From a virus: DNA of 23,925 bases. The translations under genes were made by a program, and so were the position numbers. How positions within the stretch are numbered: the stretch's first letter is position 1; every line of letters begins with the position of its first letter. Under the pieces are notes generated by a model that saw only the letters and a list, made by a program, of their open reading frames with translations, had not been told where the DNA came from and ran no database searches. The stretch is from positions 1-23,925 of IMG/VR virus record IMGVR_UViG_3300009788_000299; one strand, written 5' to 3'. Below, piece by piece: positions 6,417 through 13,925 of this stretch.

Positions 6417-7829
6417 ATGTTTTATATATTTATAGGACTAATAGCTATCGTAGCTATAATATTTATTGCCGCAATGATGTGGCGATCAATAGTACCGCAA
6501 GACGAGGTGCATATTGTTAATACTGCTAAAAAGTCTAAGCCATATGGAGACTCTAAAATAGTAGATATAGACAGCCAAGATGATGGAACAAAAGAATTAC
6601 AATCATATGGTAATGTGTATTATGAGTTCCCATATTGGTTGCCAAAACTCGGTGTTATTGTAAAGAAATTAACATTGAATGTTTTTCAGGTCAATCTCGA
6701 CACATACCCAGCATACGATAAGGACAAGGTTCCTTTCGTAGTAGATTTCAAGTCATGGTTTGTTATTTCAAATCCAATAGTAGCTGCAAAGCGTATTAAG
6801 GATATGGATGAGCTTGAGAGACAATTGCAAGAAATGCTTCAGGGTATTGTCCGTAAGACAATGGCTGGAAAGACAATTAAAGAAATCATGGAAAGCCGAT
6901 CAGAACTCAGAGAGATTTTTGTAAAAGAGGTTGGCGCTCAGTGCAAAGACTGGGGTGTAAAATTGAATTCTATAGAGTTCACAGATATCCGTGATATGGA
7001 GGGCGATGAGTTCAGTGTTATTGATGATATAAAGCAGGTAAAATCTTCTGCCATTGAGAAAGAAAGGCGTATCGCTGTTGCAGAAAATGATAGAGATTCA
7101 CGTCTATCAGAGATTCAAAGTAAAAGGGAGGCTGATCTTGAGGACGTTATTGCCAAAGAGAGCGTTGAGACTCGTGATGCGGACAGAACAAAGCAAGTCG
7201 GTATCGCAAAAGAGCATGCTTTACAAGAAATTAAAGAGCAAGCGAAGGTAACAACTGAAAAAGAAGTTGCAGTTAATCGTACAGAAAAAGTTGGTACTGC
7301 CGAGTACCAGAAAGAGGTGATCGTCGTTGAAGCTAACGCAAAGAAAGAATTCGAGATCATCGAATCAGAAGCACAGCAAAGAACAATGGAAATTGAGGCT
7401 GATGGTTATAAGGCAAAACAGATAAGAGAAGGAGAAGGTAATGCAGATAAAACAGAGAGAGAAGGTTTTGCCGAGGCTAGTGTCATACAAAAGAAAGGTG
7501 AAGCTCATGCTGTTGCCCTTGAGAAAGAGGCTGAAGCTAAGAAGAAACTCCAAGAGGCTCTTAAGGTTGAGTTGGGTGCTCTAGCTATTGAAGCACAGAA
7601 AGACGTTGGTATAGCTAATGCGAAGGCGCTTAGCGATGCGGATATCCGTATAATTTCTGGAGACGGTAATAGTGGTAAGATGGCTAAGTTCATTGAGGGG
7701 CTGGCTCAGAATTCAACTGTAATGGGCAATTTGCTCAGTAAGCTAGGAATTGAAGGCTTCGAATCTGCCGAAAATGACGAAGAAGATCCTAATAATAATG
7801 AGGATAGAATGGCAGATGAACAGGCTTAG
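6417..7829 (+). CDS. flotillin/SPFH (band 7)-like membrane protein
   Basis: The product has about 470 residues: one N-terminal membrane segment (about 2-22), an SPFH-like beta/alpha domain (about 45-210, with VVDFKSWFVISNP and MAGKTIKEIMESRSELR), a long Glu/Ala/Lys coiled coil (about 215-410) and an acidic Asn-rich tail. The membrane segment, SPFH domain and EA-rich coil in this order are those of flotillins, which form membrane-bound oligomeric scaffolds. I chose ATG 6417 because TTTTCCCCAAATC precedes it, nearly identical to the leader at 1295; the frame also extends back to ATG 6372 (485 aa). Structural phage gene sets rarely carry this family, so it may act on the host membrane. That role is inference. 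Confidence 0.8.
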   Translation: MFYIFIGLIAIVAIIFIAAMMWRSIVPQDEVHIVNTAKKSKPYGDSKIVDIDSQDDGTKELQSYGNVYYEFPYWLPKLGVIVKKLTLNVFQVNLDTYPAYDKDKVPFVVDFKSWFVISNPIVAAKRIKDMDELERQLQEMLQGIVRKTMAGKTIKEIMESRSELREIFVKEVGAQCKDWGVKLNSIEFTDIRDMEGDEFSVIDDIKQVKSSAIEKERRIAVAENDRDSRLSEIQSKREADLEDVIAKESVETRDADRTKQVGIAKEHALQEIKEQAKVTTEKEVAVNRTEKVGTAEYQKEVIVVEANAKKEFEIIESEAQQRTMEIEADGYKAKQIREGEGNADKTEREGFAEASVIQKKGEAHAVALEKEAEAKKKLQEALKVELGALAIEAQKDVGIANAKALSDADIRIISGDGNSGKMAKFIEGLAQNSTVMGNLLSKLGIEGFESAENDEEDPNNNEDRMADEQA

Positions 7830-7839
7830 TAAAATGGAT

Positions 7840-7865
7840 GGAGGCTCTCTGAGAGGGGAGCCTCC
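7840..7865 (+). terminator. hairpin after the flotillin gene
   Basis: GGAGGCTC and GAGCCTCC form a perfect 8-bp GC-rich stem around a 10-nt loop, 10 nt after the flotillin stop. GAAATTATTT follows, with no clean U run. It may be a weak terminator or a 3' stabilising structure. Confidence 0.6.
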
Positions 7866-7893
7866 GAAATTATTTATATAACTACTCTCGATT

Positions 7894-8277
7894 ATGAAAA
7901 AAGAAGGATTCCCAGGACTAGGCGGAAAATCTGAAAGCATAGGTGATAAATTAAAAAAAGCAGCTAATGCTCCTGATATCAGAATGATGCCACATAAAAA
8001 TATGAATGTTAGAGAACACATGGCATTGCAAATGTATATCGGTATGTTAAAAGCTTCACAGTGGTCATATTTTAATGTTGGAGAAGTGTATGGAGAAGAG
8101 AGATACGCAGTAGATGCCGTAATAGGTGCGGATGCTCTTATACATACTTTGGGCAAAACACCAAAGCAAGTAATGGATAGGCATGAAGAGATTTCTGAGT
8201 ATATTTCTGAATTCGAAAAGGACAATGAAGAAGAGGAATCTGAAGAAGAAAAGACTGATGATGAAGAAGAAGCATAG
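7894..8277 (+). CDS. small protein with acidic tail matching the prohead protease
   Basis: The product has 127 residues. The globular part (about 1-105) has a Gly/Lys-rich start, then helical segments (MALQMYIGMLKASQW; YAVDAVIGADALIHTLG). The C-terminus is a Glu/Asp run, EEEESEEEKTDDEEEA, encoded by DNA identical over 44 nt, in the same frame, to part of the acidic region of the prohead protease gene. No family is recognised. Position between flotillin and RusA and the shared tail suggest either a link to capsid assembly, such as a scaffold or decoration partner, or recombination between low-complexity tails. Confidence 0.65.
   Translation: MKKEGFPGLGGKSESIGDKLKKAANAPDIRMMPHKNMNVREHMALQMYIGMLKASQWSYFNVGEVYGEERYAVDAVIGADALIHTLGKTPKQVMDRHEEISEYISEFEKDNEEEESEEEKTDDEEEA
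8227..8270 (+). repeat. 44-nt direct repeat, copy 1
   Basis: This stretch is identical to 10226-10269 and in the same reading frame, encoding EEEESEEEKTDDEE plus the first two bases of another Glu codon. The bases on both sides differ. Confidence 0.9.
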
Positions 8278-8302
8278 ATTTATATAGCACATAAAGTATA
8301 AT
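8275..8302 (+). promoter_or_regulatory. promoter, predicted leaderless GTG start at 8309
   Basis: TAGATT (8275-8280), a 16-bp spacer and a perfect TATAAT (8297-8302). Six nt follow before GTG 8309. The -35 is weak. An ATG at 8307 lies out of frame. Confidence 0.5.
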
Positions 8303-8308
8303 AATCAT

Positions 8309-8737
8309 GTGGTACAACAGATTAAAACATCGTTTTCAATAATCGGAGACCCTATAGGTAAGCCGAGAATGACACAGCGGGATGTTTGGGATAAGAGAAA
8401 GGCAGTAATGAAATATAGAGATTGGTGTGATAATGCCAGAGAGACTGCTGGGCTAGAGCCGATGCAAAAGATAGATGCTAATTCGTTTTTTGGTGTTATA
8501 GCATTTGCGCATTTTCGTATACCAAAATCATATTCCAAGAAAAAGAGAGAGGCTATCGCAGGGAAATTATGTACGGTTAAGCCAGATACAGATAATGTAT
8601 TAAAGGCTATTTGCGATGCGCTGTTTGAGAATGATGAAAGATTATCTATTATGCAGTGCTATAAATATTGGTCTTATGATGATGAGGAGCCGCGTGTAGA
8701 TATATTTTTTCTACAGAAAGACGATATGAAAATATAA
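8309..8737 (+). CDS. rusA: RusA-family Holliday junction resolvase
   Basis: The product has 142 residues, close to the usual RusA length. An early GDPIGKPRMTQRD segment (residues 12-24) and the central KPDTDNVLKAICDALFENDERL match the RusA pattern, where Asp residues bind the catalytic metal. The enzyme cuts four-way DNA junctions and in phages resolves recombination or replication intermediates before packaging. The frame begins at GTG 8309; no in-frame ATG precedes the conserved motif. A perfect TATAAT ends 6 nt upstream, making a leaderless GTG start likely. Its placement just ahead of the capsid genes is unusual. Confidence 0.85.
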   Translation: MVQQIKTSFSIIGDPIGKPRMTQRDVWDKRKAVMKYRDWCDNARETAGLEPMQKIDANSFFGVIAFAHFRIPKSYSKKKREAIAGKLCTVKPDTDNVLKAICDALFENDERLSIMQCYKYWSYDDEEPRVDIFFLQKDDMKI

Positions 8738-8742
8738 TATGG

Positions 8743-8771
8743 TCAAGTTTATTACGGCAAGTTCAACTTGA
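8743..8771 (+). repeat. inverted repeats, possible operator
   Basis: TCAAGTT (8743-8749) pairs with AACTTGA (8765-8771), and within it CAAGTT-C-AACTTG (8758-8770) is a compact palindrome. They lie in the 69-nt gap before the 8807 gene, upstream of an AT-rich promoter-like stretch with TATAAT at 8799-8804. The arrangement suits a repressor site, but no cognate regulator is identified. Confidence 0.4.
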
Positions 8772-8806
8772 TGACTTATGTTATTATATATGGTTCAATA
8801 TAATAT

Positions 8807-9112
8807 ATGAGTAATGATTCTAGCCAAAAAAAATATATAAATTTGTCAAAGATTGGCAAAAATGGTTTTAGAAAAGTCGTAGAAGATTCTAAGTTTTTGC
8901 GCATTACGTTACGTAAATCATCTGATTTTCATGGGGACACAATGACTCAAGTTCCTATAAGCAGATCGGATGGAATAATGGCTATTGTTGGTATAATTAA
9001 AGCCAATAAAGCAGAATGCCACGTCTCAGCAATCAGATTCCCAAAGTCCCAATTCTCTACAGAAAAAGCACAGAAATGGCTTGCAGAGAATTTTTCGATT
9101 AATAATAATTAA
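8807..9112 (+). CDS. hypothetical protein upstream of prohead protease, 101 aa
   Basis: I do not recognise this protein. It is basic and beta-rich, with a final IRFPKSQFSTEKAQKWLAEN segment. That K-x-W helix pattern appears to me similar to short segments in phage head-assembly proteins, but this is impression only. Its place directly before the protease suggests a head-related role. The start lacks both a CCC element and the 6-nt promoter spacing: TATAAT ends only 2 nt before the ATG. How it is initiated is unclear. Confidence 0.6.
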   Translation: MSNDSSQKKYINLSKIGKNGFRKVVEDSKFLRITLRKSSDFHGDTMTQVPISRSDGIMAIVGIIKANKAECHVSAIRFPKSQFSTEKAQKWLAENFSINNN

Positions 9113-9142
9113 TAATTTTTATTTATTCTTCCCGCTATTTAT

Positions 9143-10558
9143 ATGTCAAAAACAGTAAAGACACTCTCAAAGGCTGAGAGTGTAGACAAAAAAGGTGAGA
9201 AAATTGCGTATTATTCGCCGTTTCTCAGGATAGCCGAGGATGAACAAATCGTTGAGGGAATTGCTTCTTCTGAGGCTCTAGATTCATACGGCGATATTGT
9301 GCGCATCACGGCTATCAAAGAAGCACTCCCTGAATACATGGAGTTCGCTAATCTCCGAGCAATGCATTCAAACATTGCGGCAGGTATCATCACTGATACT
9401 AAAATTGATGATACAGAAAAAATATTTTATATCACCGCCAAAGTAGTCGATAAAGCAGAATGGGAAAAGGTAAAAGAGAAGGTCTATAAGGGATTCTCTA
9501 TAGGAGGAATTATCGAAGAGTGGGAGCCTATAATGGTAGAAGTAGAAGACAAAGATGGTAATAAATATGAGGTATTTGCTGGTGGTTATGAAATCACCAA
9601 AATAAAATTGGTAGAAATTTCACTTGTTGATAGACCAGCAAATCCAGATTCACTTATATCTAGTTATAAAGCGGCAAATCTAAAGAAGTTTGACACGAAA
9701 GATGGAGAGGTTGTTCAAAAAGAAGGCTTTGTGCCAAGTGTAGTTTTGCAGCCAGACTTGACTAGGATAGGGAAGGTGTTAGATACTAAATCACGCCTAT
9801 CTTCGATGAAAGCGCTAGCGAAGCGCAACCCATTATCCATTTTAGCCCCTCGCACTATGAGTAAAATTACTAAAGCTCAGTTAGAAAAAGTTGCAGATGA
9901 TGCGATTAAGGCAGCATATAAAGCTGCTGGAATCACTGACGACATTGATAACGAAGAGTTAAAGACTCTCAGTCGTGGCGAAATTCTTGAAGCTGCTAAG
10001 GAATTAGTGGCGGATGTTGTTACAGACATCGCGAAGTTCGTTAAGGCAGAAGGAGTCGAAAAACCTGAGGGTGATGATGACGCAGAAGAGGAATCTTCTA
10101 AAGAAGAAGAGACCGAAGAGACTGCTGATGAGGCATCCGAAGATGATAACACAGGCACTGAGGAGGAAAAAACTTCCGAAGAGGAAGAAAAATCCGAAGA
10201 AGAGGAATCCGAAGAAGAGGAATCCGAAGAAGAGGAATCTGAAGAAGAAAAGACTGATGATGAAGAAGAGGAAGAGGAGACTGAAGACGATAAAGAAGAA
10301 GCGGAGAAATCCGAAGATTCTAATGCTATCGTTGATGCTCTTAAGACTCTTGGAAAAACTATCAGTAAGGGCAATGCTGACACGCTTGCCGAGATCAAAA
10401 AATCTAATAAGGCTGTTGTTAATTCTGTTAACAAATTCGCAAAGAAAGCTGGCGGATCTGCTCAACATGACGAACAAGAGGTTAATGAAGACGACGAAGA
10501 GAAGAAAACGAAAAAGGGAGCGTTTTCAGAAGACCCTTGGGGTAAACGAGTAGCCTAG
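9143..10558 (+). CDS. prohead protease (XkdF-like, S78/HK97 family) with acidic scaffold-like C-terminus
   Basis: The product has 471 residues. Residues about 35-170 form a phage capsid-maturation protease domain: VEGIASSEALDSYGDIV, His75 in LRAMHSN, Ser119 in KGFSIGG, then LVEISLVDRPANPDS (Glu158, Asp163). These are the expected catalytic region and the typical end of the domain. Residues about 230-300 are helical. Residues about 310-395 are a Glu/Ser/Asp run with three 15-nt repeats (10196-10240), and the C-terminus is basic and helical. No separate scaffold gene is seen before the capsid gene, so the tail probably acts as a fused scaffold removed at maturation. TTCCC ends 9 nt before the ATG. 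Confidence 0.88.
   Translation: MSKTVKTLSKAESVDKKGEKIAYYSPFLRIAEDEQIVEGIASSEALDSYGDIVRITAIKEALPEYMEFANLRAMHSNIAAGIITDTKIDDTEKIFYITAKVVDKAEWEKVKEKVYKGFSIGGIIEEWEPIMVEVEDKDGNKYEVFAGGYEITKIKLVEISLVDRPANPDSLISSYKAANLKKFDTKDGEVVQKEGFVPSVVLQPDLTRIGKVLDTKSRLSSMKALAKRNPLSILAPRTMSKITKAQLEKVADDAIKAAYKAAGITDDIDNEELKTLSRGEILEAAKELVADVVTDIAKFVKAEGVEKPEGDDDAEEESSKEEETEETADEASEDDNTGTEEEKTSEEEEKSEEEESEEEESEEEESEEEKTDDEEEEEETEDDKEEAEKSEDSNAIVDALKTLGKTISKGNADTLAEIKKSNKAVVNSVNKFAKKAGGSAQHDEQEVNEDDEEKKTKKGAFSEDPWGKRVA
10196..10240 (+). repeat. tandem 15-nt repeat, three copies
   Basis: GAAGAAGAGGAATCC occurs three times, the last ending TCT, and encodes EEEES units in the acidic region of the prohead protease. 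Such arrays vary easily in copy number by slippage. Confidence 0.85.
10226..10269 (+). repeat. 44-nt direct repeat, copy 2
   Basis: This stretch is identical to 8227-8270, in frame within the prohead protease gene. It overlaps the last of the 15-nt repeats, so the array may have been the donor of copy 1. Confidence 0.9.
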
Positions 10559-10595
10559 TGTTAATATTTTATTTCGCTTTTTCCACTAAGAATTT

Positions 10596-11516
10596 ATGGC
10601 AAACTCACCAAAAAAAGTCCTAGAAAAAATTGGGACTCAGGACTTCCAAGGAGGTGGTCTGCTCAATCCAAAGCAACGTAAGGAATTCATCACAAATGTT
10701 GTAGATGAATCTCGATTCGTACAAGAATTTGGACGCATAGTCCAAATGGCTGCGCCAGTAGAGCAGATTGATCGCCTTAACCTCGGCGAGCGTGTACTAC
10801 ATCACGCTCAAGAAGAGGTGTCTCCAGGTGATGACAAGCTCGTGCAGATCACATCTGACAAGATTGAGATCAGCACACAAGAGTATATGATCATCTGGAA
10901 TGAATCAGACCGTATCGCAGAAGATACCATTGAAGGAGACGGCACTAACCGTACCATCGCAGAGATGATTGCGGCACAGGCTGGAAACGATTTGGAGGAC
11001 TTTGCGCTCGAATCTGATTCGACATCAGCAGATGTAGATCTTAACAAGCAAGAAGGTTTCTTGCGCCTTATCCAGCTCCAAACACCAGGTTCTAACTATG
11101 TTACTAGCTCTGGTAATTTTGGAACAACAGTAGCCAATAACATGATTAAGGCTATGCCAACAAAATATCGTGGTACTCGCTATAGCGATCTTCGCTTCGC
11201 GGTTTCCATGAATCAAATGCAGAACTACCGTAATACTATCTCGCAGCGTGAAACAATGCTTGGAGATAGCCAGTTGCAGTCTTCTAGTTTGATTAAGGTG
11301 TTTGGTATTCCTGTTGTTGGAATCCCACGTCTTGATGACAACCTTTGTTTCCTTACATTCAGACAGAACTTTATTGTAGGTTATCACCGTGATATCCGCA
11401 GAGAGTCTGAGCGTAACCCACGTCGCAGACGTACAGAGTGGACTATCTCACTCCGTATAGGTTTCGGTTTGGAAAACTCAGAGGCTGTTGTTTGGACTGA
11501 TGGTCTAACATCTTAA
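10596..11516 (+). CDS. major capsid protein (HK97 fold)
   Basis: The product has 306 residues and follows the prohead protease directly, as expected. The N-terminal helix region (about 1-60) is followed by the long E-loop/spine-like segment with repeated Glu/Asp, then a C-terminal half with DLRFAVSMNQMQNYR, KVFGIPVVGIPRL and a final FRQNFIVGYHRDIRRESER stretch leading to WTISLRIGFG. That end is characteristic of HK97-fold capsid proteins. No long N-terminal scaffold domain is present, consistent with scaffold function residing in the protease tail. Codon use looks more optimised than in neighbours. The U-rich leader has TTTTTCC ending 11 nt before the ATG; a strong hairpin follows the stop. 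Confidence 0.88.
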   Translation: MANSPKKVLEKIGTQDFQGGGLLNPKQRKEFITNVVDESRFVQEFGRIVQMAAPVEQIDRLNLGERVLHHAQEEVSPGDDKLVQITSDKIEISTQEYMIIWNESDRIAEDTIEGDGTNRTIAEMIAAQAGNDLEDFALESDSTSADVDLNKQEGFLRLIQLQTPGSNYVTSSGNFGTTVANNMIKAMPTKYRGTRYSDLRFAVSMNQMQNYRNTISQRETMLGDSQLQSSSLIKVFGIPVVGIPRLDDNLCFLTFRQNFIVGYHRDIRRESERNPRRRRTEWTISLRIGFGLENSEAVVWTDGLTS

Positions 11517-11532
11517 GCAGAACATTGACGCT

Positions 11533-11556
11533 GAGGGGCGGCTTCCGCCGCCCTTC
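11533..11556 (+). terminator. GC-rich hairpin after major capsid gene
   Basis: GGGCGGC-TTCC-GCCGCCC (11536-11553) is a perfect 7-bp GC stem with a tetraloop, extendable to 10 bp including one G-T pair. TTCTCG follows rather than a U run. It is probably a partial terminator or a 3' stabilising hairpin for capsid mRNA. Confidence 0.65.
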
Positions 11557-11600
11557 TCGTGAGCGCTCCGCTCTACACTCAATTAATTCCCCCTATTAAT

Positions 11601-12338
11601 ATGTCAAAAGACACCGTACAAAAAGTAGATCTCGCCAAGGCATCAAAAGAAGAGTTGCTAGATTTTATTGAAAAATCTAATACTACTATCGACCCATCAT
11701 TATCGACACCTGTGCTTAGAGAGAAAGCCATGGAAATCCAGCAATCTTTTGTGGCTCTTAAGGACAGTGATGATCTAGATAGTAGGGCAAAAGCAGCTTC
11801 TGATGTCATTTTAGGCAATGACTCCGAAGAAACATCAAGTGACTCCGAAGAAACATCAAAAGATATTTCTAATATTAAGTCCACTATCAGTAAAGCATCT
11901 AATACAGATATAGATTCTACTAATGTGCAGCCACATGATGGAGAGTCCTCATCTATCAATAGCATAATTGATGAAAGTCGAACAAATAAGGATGGAAATC
12001 TAGATGAGACTATTGAAGAAAAAATCCTTAGAGAGCAGAAACAGAAGAAGGATGATTTTAGAACTGCGCGATTCGTAGTGGCAGCAGATGCAGAAATCCG
12101 TGAGTATCATATTGATGCTAAAGAGAAGCATAAGGCAAAAATTACAGACGTATGTTTCTTCTTGCTTAAAGGGACAAACCTTAATACTTTCACGACACCT
12201 TATACGAAAATTCCCGGTGTGCGTTTACGAAAGGAAACTCCATATAGGTCACTTGATTTAGAGTTAAAATACTTCCGTAGGAAACGAGGAATGTTTGGAG
12301 AATGTGCTTATCAAGGCATTGACAAGGTAGGAGCCTGA
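11601..12338 (+). CDS. neck-region protein with HeH/SAP-like N-terminus, Ser/Glu-rich linker
   Basis: The product has about 245 residues. Residues about 11-48 (ASKEELLDFIEKSNTTIDPS, then TPVLREKAMEI) resemble the short HeH/SAP-type helical motif common in phage neck and head proteins. A disordered Ser/Glu/Asp region follows, with a 21-nt tandem duplication (DSEETSS units), then a basic domain of about 95 residues ending the protein. The function is not recognised; position suggests a head completion or decoration protein. I chose ATG 11601, which has a CCCCC element 7 nt upstream, over the in-frame GTG at 11559 inside the spacer. Confidence 0.7.
   Translation: MSKDTVQKVDLAKASKEELLDFIEKSNTTIDPSLSTPVLREKAMEIQQSFVALKDSDDLDSRAKAASDVILGNDSEETSSDSEETSKDISNIKSTISKASNTDIDSTNVQPHDGESSSINSIIDESRTNKDGNLDETIEEKILREQKQKKDDFRTARFVVAADAEIREYHIDAKEKHKAKITDVCFFLLKGTNLNTFTTPYTKIPGVRLRKETPYRSLDLELKYFRRKRGMFGECAYQGIDKVGA
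11820..11861 (+). repeat. 21-nt tandem duplication
   Basis: Two adjacent copies of GACTCCGAAGAAACATCA plus a final codon (AGT, then AAA) encode DSEETSS-DSEETSK in the linker of the 11601 gene. Confidence 0.8.
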
Positions 12339-12344
12339 AAGAAG

Positions 12345-12373
12345 TAGTCATTTTTATATCATAGCTGTACAAT
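12345..12373 (+). promoter_or_regulatory. promoter, predicted leaderless start at 12380
   Basis: TAGTCA (12345-12350), a 17-bp spacer and TACAAT (12368-12373). Exactly 6 nt follow before ATG 12380. This argues against the in-frame GTG at 12374, which would lie at -6. Confidence 0.6.
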
Positions 12374-12379
12374 GTGCTT

Positions 12380-13585
12380 ATGCAGATAATAAGAGTACCA
12401 ACATACGACTTTAGAAAGATAAGCACTGGACAGCTACTCTCAACGAGGGCAGTAGAAGCAGCCACAACTCTAGAATTAGAGTCCGTGGTCGGCTTCTCTG
12501 TGGATGAGTTTGCAGTGCTTGGATATGATAGTGACAGAGAAAATAATGAAATAGCGGAGATATCAGCTATAGCATCACCTGATCTAACGGTAGGTGCATT
12601 GGCATATGAACATCAGCCTGAGATATTAGTATATCCTTGTCCATATGATCAAGTAGAGCTTTATAAGAAAAGATCTGGGGGTTCAATGCAGCTAATGGAA
12701 AGAAAGGATCTAGATGTAGACGGTGTATTTACGGTATTCTTTGATATAACTGCTGAGAAGGATGATACGTATGAATATAAATATAGAAATTCTGTGTCTG
12801 AAGATGCATCTACTGCTTCAACAGATAGGATGGAATATTTCAAATCTAAAGATCCATATATTACGCCAGCGCAAGTTATTCAATATATGAATAATCCATC
12901 TGGGATAGATGCTAATGATCCGAACATCATAATGCTTTGCAATGCCTATAGTGATCAACTAGACCATCTAGTTGGTCGTTATCAGAAAGAGAGGTTATGG
13001 TATCATTATGAGAAAGTAATTATCCCCATAGATCAAATAAATAGTACTAATAAAGCTAGGCTTAGAAATGTTAATGACAAGCCACTTCTAGAGGTGCTAG
13101 AGGCATATATAGTTGATCCAGATACAGGAAGAGTAACTAATATCGAGAAGCCATATGAGGTGGCTACAACTTCTGCTGCTTATCTACCAGGCTTGGCTGA
13201 TATATCCAATCTATATGACACAGATAGGCTTCACATGATGATTCGTGTAGGATTCTTTGAGTCTGATAATGTACCTCAGGATATAAGGGCGATGCTTTGT
13301 AATGCTGTTGCGATGCATATTCGTAAAGAAGATATGATGAGACGATATGTTCATCATTCTGGTCAATTAGTATCTGGTGAGGCAACTTCTGATGCATTTG
13401 TAAGATCAGTAACCGTAGGAAAATATACGAAAATGTACTTTGAATCAGCGGCTGAAAGTAATGGGCAGAGGGTGAACTCCAAGGCTCTAGAAACAGTTGG
13501 GGTTGCTTTTGATCAGGCTATGCTCCATAATTACAAAGACGTTTTACGACCATACAAACAAACGTTCTCGATGAGTTTTATTTAA
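12380..13585 (+). CDS. probable head-tail adaptor protein
   Basis: The product has about 401 residues. The N-terminal half is beta-rich (ATTLELESVVGFSVDEFAVLG, SPDLTVGALAYEH), and the middle has an interaction-like domain with strands and turns. The C-terminal helices (VPQDIRAMLCNAVAMHIRKEDMMRRYVHH) resemble the helical bundle of gp6/gp15-type adaptors that bind below the portal. It is larger than a usual adaptor (100-200 aa), so an extra domain is fused. Position after the capsid gene and before the head-closure gene supports the call; the portal itself is not in the window. Confidence 0.55.
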   Translation: MQIIRVPTYDFRKISTGQLLSTRAVEAATTLELESVVGFSVDEFAVLGYDSDRENNEIAEISAIASPDLTVGALAYEHQPEILVYPCPYDQVELYKKRSGGSMQLMERKDLDVDGVFTVFFDITAEKDDTYEYKYRNSVSEDASTASTDRMEYFKSKDPYITPAQVIQYMNNPSGIDANDPNIIMLCNAYSDQLDHLVGRYQKERLWYHYEKVIIPIDQINSTNKARLRNVNDKPLLEVLEAYIVDPDTGRVTNIEKPYEVATTSAAYLPGLADISNLYDTDRLHMMIRVGFFESDNVPQDIRAMLCNAVAMHIRKEDMMRRYVHHSGQLVSGEATSDAFVRSVTVGKYTKMYFESAAESNGQRVNSKALETVGVAFDQAMLHNYKDVLRPYKQTFSMSFI

Positions 13586-13596
13586 CCCTTATTAAG

Positions 13597-13911
13597 ATGC
13601 CAAAGACAGAAGCAGGAAAAAGCGTAAGAAAAAAGTTACCTACTGTGCTAGTAGAAGACATATCTATGCAGCCATATGTAACGACTGATATAAATGTTGT
13701 CGCTTATTTGAGTATGAAAGCGTATCATGTGCATAGTCTTGCAAGAGAAGAAGGCAGTAATCGTGCTGCATTTTGTTTTATGTTGCCAACACCAGAAGAG
13801 AAAAAAGAGCTACAACAGCATGTAAGAGACTATCACAATAACATTGGCAATTTCCGTTTGTATTCAGATTGCTGGAGGAATGCTAAGGGATTTGTCCACA
13901 ACGTTAAGTAG
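13597..13911 (+). CDS. small DUF5659-like protein
   Basis: The product has 104 residues. The segment from residue about 28 (VTTDINVVAYLSMKAYHVHSL), then AAFCFMLP, a charged helix and a final helix near residues 85-103 follows the pattern I associate with DUF5659: a short TxD-hAAYL strand-helix start, an F-x-F strand, and a C-terminal helix. The function of that family is unknown. It sits between the adaptor and head-closure genes, with a CCC element 8 nt before the ATG, so it is presumably co-transcribed with the adaptor. Confidence 0.6.
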   Translation: MPKTEAGKSVRKKLPTVLVEDISMQPYVTTDINVVAYLSMKAYHVHSLAREEGSNRAAFCFMLPTPEEKKELQQHVRDYHNNIGNFRLYSDCWRNAKGFVHNVK

Positions 13912-13919
13912 GCTATAAT
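13892..13919 (+). promoter_or_regulatory. promoter, predicted leaderless start at 13926
   Basis: TTGTCC (13892-13897), a 16-bp spacer and a perfect TATAAT (13914-13919) preceded by GC. Six nt follow before the ATG at 13926. It overlaps the end of the DUF5659-like gene. Confidence 0.7.
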
Positions 13920-13925
13920 GTCTAC

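Noticed and set aside
9877-10477. Long antisense and alternate-frame ORFs over the acidic region (Ser-rich, Phe-rich and Lys/Arg-rich)
   Set aside because: They are mirror images of the GAA/GAG-rich repeat in the protease gene; low complexity keeps all frames open.
11559-11600. GTG 11559 as the start of the neck-region gene
   Set aside because: It lies in the spacer just after the capsid hairpin; ATG 11601 has the CCCCC leader and the typical MSK start.
12374-12379. GTG 12374 as the start of the adaptor gene
   Set aside because: It would sit upstream of the predicted +1; ATG 12380 falls on it exactly.
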